The translations under genes were made by a program, and so were the position numbers. A DNA stretch of 54,158 nucleotides from Elusimicrobiota bacterium. Lineage in GTDB: Bacteria > CAYTYR01 > UBA6262. Within the stretch, counting starts at the first letter, position 1; every line of letters starts with the position of its first letter. Below, piece after piece: positions 42,210 to 49,782 of the stretch. The DNA is taken from positions 74,041-128,198 of the forward strand of contig PMCA01000027.1 in NCBI GenBank assembly GCA_003153935.1. The letters run 5' to 3'. Under the pieces are notes generated by a model that saw nothing but the letters and a program-made list of their open reading frames with translations, was not told the origin of the DNA and did no database searches.

Positions 42210-42474
42210 CGGTTTTCGCGTCAGTGCCTTCTCCGGGGAACGGTTTTTTCTCCAACTGTCCTTCCTTGTTCTTCATCAGGATCTCGATCTTCTTCTCCGC
42301 CTCTTCCAGCTTGCCGGAACAGAGCCGGGATAATTTGATCCCTTCCTCGAACATTCTCAGGCTTTCGTCCAGCGCCAGTTCTCCTTCTTCCAATTGGGAG
42401 ACGATCTTTTCCAGCTTGCTCAGCGCTTCTTCAAACTTGATCTTTTCTCCGCCCTCTTCCTTCGCTTTAGCCAT
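42190..42474 (-). CDS. xseB: Exodeoxyribonuclease VII small subunit
   Basis: A 94-residue protein with the family core FEEALSKLEKIVSQLEEGELALDESLRMFEEGIKL, quoted here as LSKLEKIVSQLEEGELALDE (~20-39). It forms a helical hairpin that packs on XseA. GGAGGAT is just upstream of the ATG. The tail is Lys/Glu-rich and overlaps ispA by 20 bp. The gap before it to xseA is about 100 bp and holds heptamer repeats and a short inverted repeat. Confidence 0.93.
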   Translation of the reverse strand: MAKAKEEGGEKIKFEEALSKLEKIVSQLEEGELALDESLRMFEEGIKLSRLCSGKLEEAEKKIEILMKNKEGQLEKKPFPGEGTDAKTDDKELF

Positions 42475-42490
42475 AGATCCTCCGGATTAG

Positions 42491-42518
42491 TTGATAGTTC
42501 ATTGTTGACTGTTGATAG
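42491..42518. repeat. Degenerate 7-bp repeat (4 units)
   Basis: TTGATAG TTCATTG TTGACTG TTGATAG, the reverse-complement form of the CNATCAA family, just upstream of xseB. Confidence 0.8.
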
Positions 42519-42543
42519 AAAATGCACCTTCAATCAACTATAA

Positions 42544-42564
42544 GCTCTGATCGTAGATCAGAGC
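42544..42564. repeat. Short perfect inverted repeat between xseA and xseB
   Basis: GCTCTGATC, GTA, GATCAGAGC forms a 9-bp stem with a 3-nt loop. No T-run follows on the minus strand, so it is not a standard terminator. It is flanked on both sides by heptamer repeats. Confidence 0.6.
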
Positions 42565-42567
42565 GGA

Positions 42568-42581
42568 CTATCAACGATCAA
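42568..42581. repeat. Degenerate 7-bp repeat (2 units)
   Basis: CTATCAA CGATCAA, opposite in orientation to the tract at 42491, just downstream of the xseA stop. The two tracts flank the inverted repeat. Confidence 0.6.
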
Positions 42582-43855
42582 CTTTCTTTAGTATCTTTCA
42601 CTGTTCCTGTAATCTCACCCTGGCTCAATTTCACCCTGATCTCCCCGCCTATCTTTACCTGGGATGATTTATTGATTATCCGATCGCCAGGCTGGGCGTA
42701 GACGATAGAATAACCGCGCTCCAGCACCCCCAGCGGACTGAACGCGTTAAGCTGGCCCGCCAGGTAAGACATCCCGGTTTTCTTGGTTTCAAAGTAATGT
42801 TCAAAACGGATAAAGAGCATATTCTCCATATCCTTAAATTTGCTGCGGTAGATCTCAAAGACATGGCCGGACTTAACGGCGATGCGTTCCAGGAGTTCAT
42901 CGATATGCTGCTGTATCTCTTCCAGCCGTTCCCGGGGCCGGGTCAGCACCGGCGAATTGACGGCGTAGTTCACCCGCATCCGGAAATTTTCCACGACATG
43001 GCTGAAATAGGTGATCAATTTCTGCCGGGCGTTCTGCACCCGCTCCACCAGGGCCTGTTTCTCCCTGACCACCAGTTCAGCGGCGTTACTAGGTGTGGCG
43101 GCGCGCAGGTCGGCGACAAAATCGGCGATGGTGACGTCATATTCGTGCCCGACGGCGCTGATAACCGGTATCCTTGAATCATAGATGGCGCGAGCGACTA
43201 TCTCTTCATTGAACGCCCACAGGTCTTCGATGCTGCCCCCGCCGCGCCCGACGATCATTACGTCCAACCCGGGATAATAAGCGTTCAGTTCGGCTATCGC
43301 CTGGCTGATCTGCTCCTTGGCCCCGTCGCCCTGAACCAATACCGGATATATAAGGATCTCCAAATTAGCATAGCGGGTGGTCAGAATCTTCAGCATGTCA
43401 CGGATGGCGGCGCCGGTCGGTGAGGTAACTATGCCTATTGTCTGCGGCAGGACCGGGATCGGTTTCTTGTGTTCGGGAGCGAACAATCCTTCTTTTCTTA
43501 ATTTTTCTTTTAATTGTTCGAAAGCCAGGGCCAATGCGCCCAGACCGGCCGGCTCCATGGCGGAAACTATTATCTGGTATTTCCCGCCGGCCACGAAAAT
43601 ACTGATCTTACCCCTGACAATGACTTTTAAACCGTCTTCTATTTTAAATTTAAGATTAGGAGCGGAGAAACGGAACATGACCGCGCTGATCTGCCCGGTT
43701 TCATCCTTTAAGGTGAAATAATGATGGCCGCTGACATTGGGGCGGTAATTGGAGATCTCGCCTTCGAGCCAGATCTCGGGGAAATTACCCTCCAGCAGCT
43801 CTTTGATGACAATGTTGAGTTCGCTTACTTTGTAAACATATCTTTGTTGTTCCAT
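42578..43855 (-). CDS. xseA: Exodeoxyribonuclease VII large subunit
   Basis: A 425-residue catalytic subunit of ExoVII, which degrades single-stranded DNA. The N-terminal OB-fold (VSELNIVIKELLEGNFPEIWLEGEISNY, in part SELNIVIKELLEGN) and the catalytic domain signatures GIVTSPTGAAIRDML, YPVLVQGDGAKEQI, DVMIVGRGGGSIEDLWAFN and SAVGHEYDVTIADFVADLRAATPS (last in part, SAVGHEYDVTIADF) are intact, followed by a coiled-coil stretch. Length is normal. Its ATG is 1 bp from the folD stop with no clear Shine-Dalgarno, which suggests coupled translation. Confidence 0.96.
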   Translation of the reverse strand: MEQQRYVYKVSELNIVIKELLEGNFPEIWLEGEISNYRPNVSGHHYFTLKDETGQISAVMFRFSAPNLKFKIEDGLKVIVRGKISIFVAGGKYQIIVSAMEPAGLGALALAFEQLKEKLRKEGLFAPEHKKPIPVLPQTIGIVTSPTGAAIRDMLKILTTRYANLEILIYPVLVQGDGAKEQISQAIAELNAYYPGLDVMIVGRGGGSIEDLWAFNEEIVARAIYDSRIPVISAVGHEYDVTIADFVADLRAATPSNAAELVVREKQALVERVQNARQKLITYFSHVVENFRMRVNYAVNSPVLTRPRERLEEIQQHIDELLERIAVKSGHVFEIYRSKFKDMENMLFIRFEHYFETKKTGMSYLAGQLNAFSPLGVLERGYSIVYAQPGDRIINKSSQVKIGGEIRVKLSQGEITGTVKDTKES

Positions 43856-43856
43856 A

Positions 43857-44711
43857 TTATGTTTTTTGCTGTAATTTTTTGGCTTGTAAAGTATTTTGCA
43901 ACAGCATGGTGATGGTCATGGGGCCGACACCGCCCGGCACCGGCGTGATCTTCGCCACCTTCTGCGCTACCGCATCATAATCCACGTCGCCCACCAGCTT
44001 CTCGCCGACTTTATTCTGTCCCACGTCGATAATTATCTGCCCCTCGGAGACCATATCCGCCGTCAGGAAATTCGCCTGGCCGATCGCCACTACGATTATA
44101 TCCGCGTTTTTGGTGATGGCCGGGATATCCAGGGTGCGGGAATGGCAGATGGTCACCGTGGCATGTTCCTGCAGCAGCATCATGGCCATAGGTTTGCCGA
44201 CAATATTGGAGCGCCCGATAACTACGGCTTTTTTTCCTTGAAGATCAATATTCTCATGTTTAAGCAGTTCCATTATCCCTGCCGGCGTGCACGGCAGGAA
44301 AGTAGGCTTGCCTAAGAAGAGGTTGCCGATATTCATGGGATGGAAGCAATCTACGTCTTTTTCCGGCGCGATCAGTTCCAGCATGTTTTTTTCCTTTAGC
44401 CCCCGTGGCAGCGGCAGTTGCAGCAGGATGCCGTGTATCCTGGGGTCAGTGTTCAGCTTGATGATCAGGTTTTTCAGTTCCTCTTCCTTGGTGCTAGCCG
44501 GCAGTAGGTATTCCTCAGCGTAAAACCCCACTCTGGCGCAGGACGCCTTTTTGTTGCGGACATAGATCTGGCTAGCCGGATTTTCCCCGACCAGGATCAC
44601 CGCTAATCCCGGCGGCGGCAACCCCTTCTCCACCATTTGTTTAACTTCCTGCGTGATCTGCTCCTGGACCGTTTTCGATACGGCCCGGCCGTCAATTATG
44701 GACGCTGTCAT
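43857..44711 (-). CDS. folD: Bifunctional methylene-THF dehydrogenase / methenyl-THF cyclohydrolase
   Basis: A 284-residue one-carbon enzyme interconverting 5,10-methylene-, methenyl- and 10-formyl-THF. Motifs: VGENPASQIYVRNKKASCARVG with the active Lys (in part, ASQIYVRNKKASC), GILLQLPLP, DVDCFHP, the NADP-binding VVIGRSNIVGKPMAMML, and the C-terminal TPVPGGVGPMTITMLL. Length is normal. AAGGGGTGGATC lies before the ATG. It follows the YmdB-type gene by 15 bp and overlaps nothing. The 5-formyl-THF cyclo-ligase in the same operon adds a second folate step. Confidence 0.96.
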   Translation of the reverse strand: MTASIIDGRAVSKTVQEQITQEVKQMVEKGLPPPGLAVILVGENPASQIYVRNKKASCARVGFYAEEYLLPASTKEEELKNLIIKLNTDPRIHGILLQLPLPRGLKEKNMLELIAPEKDVDCFHPMNIGNLFLGKPTFLPCTPAGIMELLKHENIDLQGKKAVVIGRSNIVGKPMAMMLLQEHATVTICHSRTLDIPAITKNADIIVVAIGQANFLTADMVSEGQIIIDVGQNKVGEKLVGDVDYDAVAQKVAKITPVPGGVGPMTITMLLQNTLQAKKLQQKT

Positions 44712-44726
44712 GATCCACCCCTTTAG

Positions 44727-45503
44727 CTATGCTTTGGCTTGAATTCTTTTTATATCCAGGGCTTTCCCGGTTTTTTCATCAATATCCAGCAAGACCGCGT
44801 TCAGAACCACGTCTCCACCAGCCACGTCAAAACGTATCGGCATACCCAGCAGGAACCGCTGCAGGATGATCTCCTTTTTTATGCCGATGACCGAATCAAA
44901 AGGCCCGGTCATGCCGGCGTCAGTGATGTAAGCGGTGCCCTCAGGCAAAATACGTTCATCCGCCGTTTGCACATGGGTATGCGAGCCGATAACCGCGCTG
45001 ACTTTCCCATCCAGGTACCAGCCCATGGCGACCTTCTCGCTGGTCGCTTCGGCATGCATGTCCACAATAATGACCGGTGTTTCCTTTTTCAGCTCAGCGA
45101 TGATTTTCTCCGCCGCCCGGAAAGGACAGTCATTAGGCGGCATAAAAACCCGGCCGACCAGGTTGACTATGCCAACCTGGAATTTACCAGGCGTGGCTAC
45201 CAAAGCCGCGCCGCGCCCTGGTACGCCCGGCGGATAATTAGCCGGCCGGACAATATTCGGGTCGTCGATGATCTCCATTACTTCCTTCTTGTCCCAGGTA
45301 TGATTGCCCATGGTCAGGACATCAATACCCAGGTGAAAAAGGTCACGGGCCACATTGGGGGTTATCCCCAGGCCGCCGGCCGCGTTCTCGCCGTTGGCAA
45401 TAACCAGTTCCGGGGCTTCCTGCTTCCTCAGCTCCGGCAATAATTTCGCCACGGCCTCACGTCCCGGCTGGCCGATAATGTCTGCAATGAATAAAATCTT
45501 CAC
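44727..45503 (-). CDS. ymdB: YmdB-type metallophosphoesterase (TIGR00282 family)
   Basis: A 258-residue calcineurin-like phosphoesterase. It starts MKILFIADIIGQPGREAV and shows the metal-site segments FIADIIG, VIANGENAAGG, TMGNHTWDKKE, DMHAEATSEKVAMGWYLDG (in part) and IGSHTHVQTADERILP. YmdB in Bacillus hydrolyses 2',3'-cyclic nucleotides and affects RNase Y-dependent signalling, and here too the gene follows rny directly. The start is GTG at 45503 with GGAG upstream. The open frame extends to 45545, but those residues are not family-like. The assignment is to the family; the in-vivo substrate is not shown by sequence. Confidence 0.9.
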   Translation of the reverse strand: MKILFIADIIGQPGREAVAKLLPELRKQEAPELVIANGENAAGGLGITPNVARDLFHLGIDVLTMGNHTWDKKEVMEIIDDPNIVRPANYPPGVPGRGAALVATPGKFQVGIVNLVGRVFMPPNDCPFRAAEKIIAELKKETPVIIVDMHAEATSEKVAMGWYLDGKVSAVIGSHTHVQTADERILPEGTAYITDAGMTGPFDSVIGIKKEIILQRFLLGMPIRFDVAGGDVVLNAVLLDIDEKTGKALDIKRIQAKA

Positions 45504-45558
45504 AAATACTCCAAAATCAGTTTTAAGTACACTTAACACTTTCAACTTACAACTGCTT

Positions 45559-47115
45559 TTATTTAGCTGTTTCTACGACTCGGACTTCCCTGATCAAAGT
45601 GACTTTGATCTGACCGGGGTATTCCAGTTCCTTTTCGATCTTTTTGACGATATCCCGCGCCAGCTGGGCGGATTGTATATCGTCCATGGCCTCCGCGTCA
45701 ACCATCACGCGTATCTCACGGCCAGCCTGTATGGCGTAGCATTTCTCCACGCCTTTAAATGACTCAGCCAGGGTTTCCAGCTTTTCCAGGCGCTTGATAT
45801 AATTTTCAAGCGTTTCGCGCCTGGCTCCCGGCCTCGACGCGCTGACCGCGTCGGCGGCCGCCACCAGCACTGACTCCACACTGTTGGCCTGACCGTCGCC
45901 ATGGTGCGTACCGATGGCATTCGTCACCCGGGCGGATTCGCCGTACTTATGCGCGAGATCCACGCCGATCTGGGCATGGGTGCCTTCCACTTCATGGTCC
46001 ACCGCTTTGCCCAAGTCGTGCAAGATACCGCTACGCTTGGCCAGGGCCACATCCACTCCCAGTTCGCCCGCCATGATGCCGGCGATATAGGCCACTTCCT
46101 TGGAATGCTGCAGCACGTTCTGCCCGTAGCTGGTACGGTATTTTAGACGTCCGATAAGCTTGATTATTTCCGGGTGAACGTTCTGCACGCCCAATTCAAA
46201 GAAGGTTTGTTCACCAGTTTCCTTGATGGTTTGGTCCAGTTCCTGCTTGGCTTTATTAACTTCTTCCTCTATGCGCGCCGGGTGTATCCGGCCGTCGCTG
46301 ATCAGTTTTTCCAGGGCGATACGCGCGATCTCCCGCCGGACCCCGTCAAAAGCGGACAGGGTTATGGCTTCCGGAGTGTCATCGATGATCAGGTCTACGC
46401 CGGTGGCCGCTTCAAAAGCGCGGATGTTGCGTCCCTCCCGGCCGATCACCCGCCCCTTCATCTCGTCATTGGGCAGGGCCACAGTGGAAATGGTGGTTTC
46501 GATGGTATATTCAGGCGAATAACGCTGGATCGCCTGTGAAAGTACTTCTTTAGCTTTCTTGGAAGCACTTTCTTTCGCTTCTTCTTCGATATTGCGGACC
46601 AGCACCGCGGCGTCCCGCTTGGCTTCATCCTGCAAGCTGTCGATCAGCAATTTCTTGGCCGCGTCGGCGCTTAAACCGGAGATGCGCTCCAGGACCTGTT
46701 TCTGCTCTTGGGCCAGCTTGGCTAGTTTGGCTTCTTCATCCTGCAAGCCCTTTTCCTTCTGCTGGATCTGTCTTTCCCGGTTAACGTTCTCTCTTTCCTT
46801 CTTGTCTAAATTTTCGATCTTATGGTCTAAATTCTCCTCTTTTTGGATCAATCGTCTTTCCAGTCTCTGCAGTTCCTGCCGCCGTTCATGGGTTTCGCGT
46901 TCAAATTCCACCCGCGACCGGTACAATTCGTCCTTTATGTGCAGGATGCCTTCTTTTTTCTCTGCCTCGGCCATTCTTTTCGCTTCCGCGATTATCTTCT
47001 TGGCTTCCCCTTCGGCCGAATTGATCTTAGATTTGGCATATATTACCCTAACGGTAAATCCGACGATTAATCCAACTAGGAGGGCTACACTGGCAACGTT
47101 CCATAAAGTAAGCAT
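45559..47115 (-). CDS. rny: Ribonuclease Y
   Basis: A 518-residue membrane-anchored endoribonuclease that starts mRNA decay in many non-proteobacteria. N-terminal helix (~8-27, [18 protein letters not shown]), a long coiled coil (~30-195), a KH domain with [19 protein letters not shown] (~228-246), and an HD domain with the His-Asp pair in [14 protein letters not shown] and GTHHGDG. Length is normal. AAGGGGGAAG lies before the ATG. It sits between the cyclo-ligase and the YmdB-type gene, the typical rny-ymdB neighbourhood. Confidence 0.97.
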   Translation of the reverse strand: MLTLWNVASVALLVGLIVGFTVRVIYAKSKINSAEGEAKKIIAEAKRMAEAEKKEGILHIKDELYRSRVEFERETHERRQELQRLERRLIQKEENLDHKIENLDKKERENVNRERQIQQKEKGLQDEEAKLAKLAQEQKQVLERISGLSADAAKKLLIDSLQDEAKRDAAVLVRNIEEEAKESASKKAKEVLSQAIQRYSPEYTIETTISTVALPNDEMKGRVIGREGRNIRAFEAATGVDLIIDDTPEAITLSAFDGVRREIARIALEKLISDGRIHPARIEEEVNKAKQELDQTIKETGEQTFFELGVQNVHPEIIKLIGRLKYRTSYGQNVLQHSKEVAYIAGIMAGELGVDVALAKRSGILHDLGKAVDHEVEGTHAQIGVDLAHKYGESARVTNAIGTHHGDGQANSVESVLVAAADAVSASRPGARRETLENYIKRLEKLETLAESFKGVEKCYAIQAGREIRVMVDAEAMDDIQSAQLARDIVKKIEKELEYPGQIKVTLIREVRVVETAK

Positions 47116-47142
47116 GACTTCCCCCTTAGCCTTTCGTTTATT

Positions 47143-47724
47143 TTAGTGCTTGAATTCGATAACTCTTTTCTCCGTTATAATTTTATCCATGTGCACGTCT
47201 TGCCTGGTGCAAGGTATTTTCTCGGTTAACTGGCTGGCAAAGGCCAACCCGATCAAAGTCGTATGGGGATGGCAGCCGCTCAAGAACCGGTCGTAAAACC
47301 CCCGGCCAAAGCCGAGCCGCGCCCCTTTTTCCAGATCAAAACATATTCCCGGCACTACGGCCAGGTCTATCTTTCGTTTGTTTATGCTCCTCCTTTTAGA
47401 GTGTCTGGGTTCCAATATACCGAAACATCCTTTTTTGAGATCTCTTTTAAAATCTTTGATTTCTTTAATAGTTAAACTTGCATTTTTTCCTATTTTCGGC
47501 ACCACCACCCTTTTATTAAGTTTAAGCGCTTCGCTGATCATATCATGGGTATTGACTTCGTTGGCGAATGAAACATAGAACATGATCGTTGCCGCGTTTT
47601 TAAATTCGGGTAAAGCGAACAGCCAGCCGGCGATCTTCCGGCTTTTTCTTTTTATCTCCGCCGGTGTCAATTTGTTCCTGGCGGCCAGTTTTTCGCGCCG
47701 CAATTTTCTTCTTACTTCTTCCAT
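47143..47724 (-). CDS. 5-formyltetrahydrofolate cyclo-ligase
   Basis: A 193-residue ATP-dependent enzyme that recycles 5-formyl-THF to 5,10-methenyl-THF (MTHFS, YgfA/FAU1 family). It opens with KLRREKLAARNKLTPAEI and shows the family core ATIMFYVSFANEVNTHDMI, NKRVVVPKI, and the ATP/folate-site LAVVPGICFDLEKGARLGFGRGFYDRFL (in part, GARLGFGRGFYDRFL). Length is normal. It overlaps rarA by 13 bp. In Proteobacteria the ssrS (6S RNA)-ygfA pair is conserved; here rarA lies between the probable 6S gene and this one. Confidence 0.92.
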   Translation of the reverse strand: MEEVRRKLRREKLAARNKLTPAEIKRKSRKIAGWLFALPEFKNAATIMFYVSFANEVNTHDMISEALKLNKRVVVPKIGKNASLTIKEIKDFKRDLKKGCFGILEPRHSKRRSINKRKIDLAVVPGICFDLEKGARLGFGRGFYDRFLSGCHPHTTLIGLAFASQLTEKIPCTRQDVHMDKIITEKRVIEFKH

Positions 47725-49016
47725 TTTTCCAGTCTTTCTTTGATCTTCTTTTCAAAGCCGATATCTTTGGGCTCGTAATATGACCGTTCTTCCGGCAGGT
47801 ATTTCTGTTTCACCTGTCCCTCCGGGAAATCATGAGGGTATTTATAACCCTTACCGTGTCCTAGCTGTTCCCGGTCGGCATGCGCGTCCTTCAGATGGTC
47901 CGGCACTGCCAGGATCTTGCCTTTTTCCACGTCAGCCAGGGCGCTGCTGATCCCCAGATAGCTGGCATTGCTTTTAGGCGCGCAGGCCACGTACACCGCG
48001 GCTTCCGCCAGGGGTATCCTGCCTTCCGGCATACCCACCAACTCCACGATCTGGAAAGCGGCATTGGCCACTATTAGCGCCAAAGGATCAGCGGTGCCGA
48101 CATCTTCCGCCGCGCAAATGGCTATACGGCGGGCGATAAACCGCGGATCTTCCCCGCCATAGATCATTTTGGCCATCCAGTACAGCGCCGCGTCAGGATC
48201 GCTGCCCCTCATGCTTTTGATGAACGCGGATATGGTATCGTAATGCTGGTCGTCTTTTTTATCGTAAACGATGGCTTTTTTCTGAATGGACTCTTCGGCT
48301 ACGCCCAGGTCGATGGCGATGACCCCTTTTTTATCGGCCGGGGTTGACAACACCGCCAATTCCAGGGCGTTCAGCATCTTCCGGGCGTCACCGTTAGCCG
48401 TACCCACCAGGTGGGCTGCAGCTTCCTCGGTCAATTTTATCTTGAGCTTGCCGAAGCCTCTCTCTTCATTGGCCAGGGCTTTGCCCAGGATATCCCGCAG
48501 GTCCGAAGTCTGCAAAGCCTTAAATTCAAAAACCTGCGATCGTGAAACCAGCGCGGCATTCACGTAAAAATACGGATTCTCCGTGGTTATGCCTATCAGT
48601 ATCAGGTTGCCCTTTTCCACGTCCGGCAGCAAGGCATCTTGCTGGCCGCGGTTAAAATGATGAATTTCATCCACCAGCAGTATCGTTTTCTGCTGCGAGG
48701 CCTGCCAGCGCTGTGCGGCCTGCGCGGAGATCTTGCGTAATTCGTCTACCCCGCTGGTAACGGCGTTAATCTCCTGGAAACTGCCCTTGGTGATCCGGGC
48801 GATCACCTGCGCCAGGGCGCTCTTGCCGCAGCCCGGAGGACCGAACAGGATGATGGAACCGGCTTTATCTATTTCGATCAGCCGGCGCAGCAGCTTGCCC
48901 GGGCCGAGAATGCCTTCCTGGCCGACGAATTCATCCAGTGAGCGCGGCGCCATCCTGGCCGCCAGCGGCAGTTTCTGTATATCCTTTTTTTCTTCTTTTT
49001 CAAATAAGTCTTGCAT
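47712..49016 (-). CDS. rarA: Replication-associated recombination protein RarA (MgsA)
   Basis: A 434-residue AAA+ ATPase acting at stalled replication forks. It begins with FEKEEKKDIQKLPLAARMAP and carries Walker A GPPGCGKSALAQV (~60-72), Walker B LLVDEIHHFNRGQQD (~107-121), ITTENPYF (sensor I) and the C-terminal tetramerisation region. The ATG at 49016 is used because conserved MQDLFE starts there; the frame extends to 49046, which enters the 6S RNA region. The ribosome site is weak. It overlaps the downstream cyclo-ligase by 13 bp. Confidence 0.95.
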   Translation of the reverse strand: MQDLFEKEEKKDIQKLPLAARMAPRSLDEFVGQEGILGPGKLLRRLIEIDKAGSIILFGPPGCGKSALAQVIARITKGSFQEINAVTSGVDELRKISAQAAQRWQASQQKTILLVDEIHHFNRGQQDALLPDVEKGNLILIGITTENPYFYVNAALVSRSQVFEFKALQTSDLRDILGKALANEERGFGKLKIKLTEEAAAHLVGTANGDARKMLNALELAVLSTPADKKGVIAIDLGVAEESIQKKAIVYDKKDDQHYDTISAFIKSMRGSDPDAALYWMAKMIYGGEDPRFIARRIAICAAEDVGTADPLALIVANAAFQIVELVGMPEGRIPLAEAAVYVACAPKSNASYLGISSALADVEKGKILAVPDHLKDAHADREQLGHGKGYKYPHDFPEGQVKQKYLPEERSYYEPKDIGFEKKIKERLEKWKK

Positions 49017-49040
49017 AATTTCAAGCCCCAAAACAAATAA

Positions 49041-49190
49041 CCCCACCTATGCCGTGTGTTCTGGAATTTAAACCCAGCAATTTCAAGTGGGTTTCTCGTT
49101 TGAATCGCCAAAGCGACCCAAAACGGCAGAATCCCCTTTACTAGGTATCGGGTTAAAAAATTCCCAGAACATCACCAACAAGGCAGGGAT
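49041..49190 (-). ncRNA. ssrS: Probable 6S RNA (ssrS)
   Basis: The 200-bp gap between zapA and rarA has no reading frame. On the minus strand it folds as a closed rod: CCCTGCC...GATGTTCTGGGAATTT on the 5' side pairs with AAATTCCAGAAC...GGCATAGG on the 3' side, around a large central bubble that contains the AACCCA...TGGGTT hairpin and the CGCTTTGGCG arm. The position directly after zapA is where 6S RNA lies in many bacteria. 6S RNA holds RNA polymerase-sigma70 in stationary phase. The ends are approximate. A GATAAT box about 6 nt before the 5' end could be its -10 element. Size is slightly below the usual 180 nt. Confidence 0.72.
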
Positions 49191-49238
49191 CTATTATCGT
49201 TTCTTTTATCTTCACAAACGCACAATGATCGGAAAATT

Positions 49239-49535
49239 TCATTTAGTTCCTTCTTCCAACATACCCACTAATTGTTCGGTTTTGTTTTTTATTGCCTCTT
49301 CCATTTCCTTGTTCTTCAGTTTTAGTTCGAAAACCTCATTGGCTATGTCCAAAGCCGCCATGATGGCGATTTTCATGGAAGTTACCGAATTAAAACCGGC
49401 GTTTTGCGTGATCCTCTGCATGCGCTCGTTGACATATTCGGCGATTTTTTTGATGTATTCCGGGTCTTTGTCGGTCCGGACGGATATCTCGACGTTCTGG
49501 ACGTTTACTGTTACTTCGTTTTTCTGCTCAGGCAT
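49239..49535 (-). CDS. zapA: Cell division protein ZapA
   Basis: A 98-residue Z-ring-associated protein. It reads VTVNVQNVEISVRTDKDPEYIKKIAEYVNERM (in part, EISVRTDKDPEYIKKIAEYV), then MKIAIMAALDIANEVFELK and a C-terminal coiled coil. It bundles FtsZ filaments. It overlaps the upstream coiled-coil gene by 8 bp. Immediately after it lies the probable 6S RNA, as in many bacteria. Confidence 0.93.
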   Translation of the reverse strand: MPEQKNEVTVNVQNVEISVRTDKDPEYIKKIAEYVNERMQRITQNAGFNSVTSMKIAIMAALDIANEVFELKLKNKEMEEAIKNKTEQLVGMLEEGTK

Positions 49536-49782
49536 GGCTATCCTCAGCTGTTTTTTCCGGTTTCAGGCCGTTAAGCCTGTTTAAGATCTTTTCTATCTTC
49601 AATTTTAGCACTTCTTGCCTTTTTTGGAAAGCAAAATTTTCCTTTTTAAGGTCATTCAGCATGGCCTCGCCTTCCTGCATTGCTTTCAGCCTGGTACGCA
49701 GGCTTTCATTCTCCCGGCGCAGTTCATTGATCAATTCAACCGCCCGGCGTATCTCTTTTTCCAGTGAGGCGAAACTTTTCAT
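49528..49782 (-). CDS. Small coiled-coil protein, ZapB-like
   Basis: An 84-residue, almost wholly coiled-coil protein (ASLEKEIRRAVELINELRRENESLRTRL, in part IRRAVELINELRRENESL). The charge pattern and position directly upstream of zapA match ZapB-type Z-ring proteins, but such short coiled coils have little specific signature, so this is by context. It overlaps pheT by 4 bp and zapA by 8 bp. No membrane segment or signal is present. Confidence 0.65.
   Translation of the reverse strand: MKSFASLEKEIRRAVELINELRRENESLRTRLKAMQEGEAMLNDLKKENFAFQKRQEVLKLKIEKILNRLNGLKPEKTAEDSHA

Noticed and set aside
42491-42581. CRISPR array
   Set aside because: The repeat unit is 7 bp, degenerate and without spacers; no cas gene is present.
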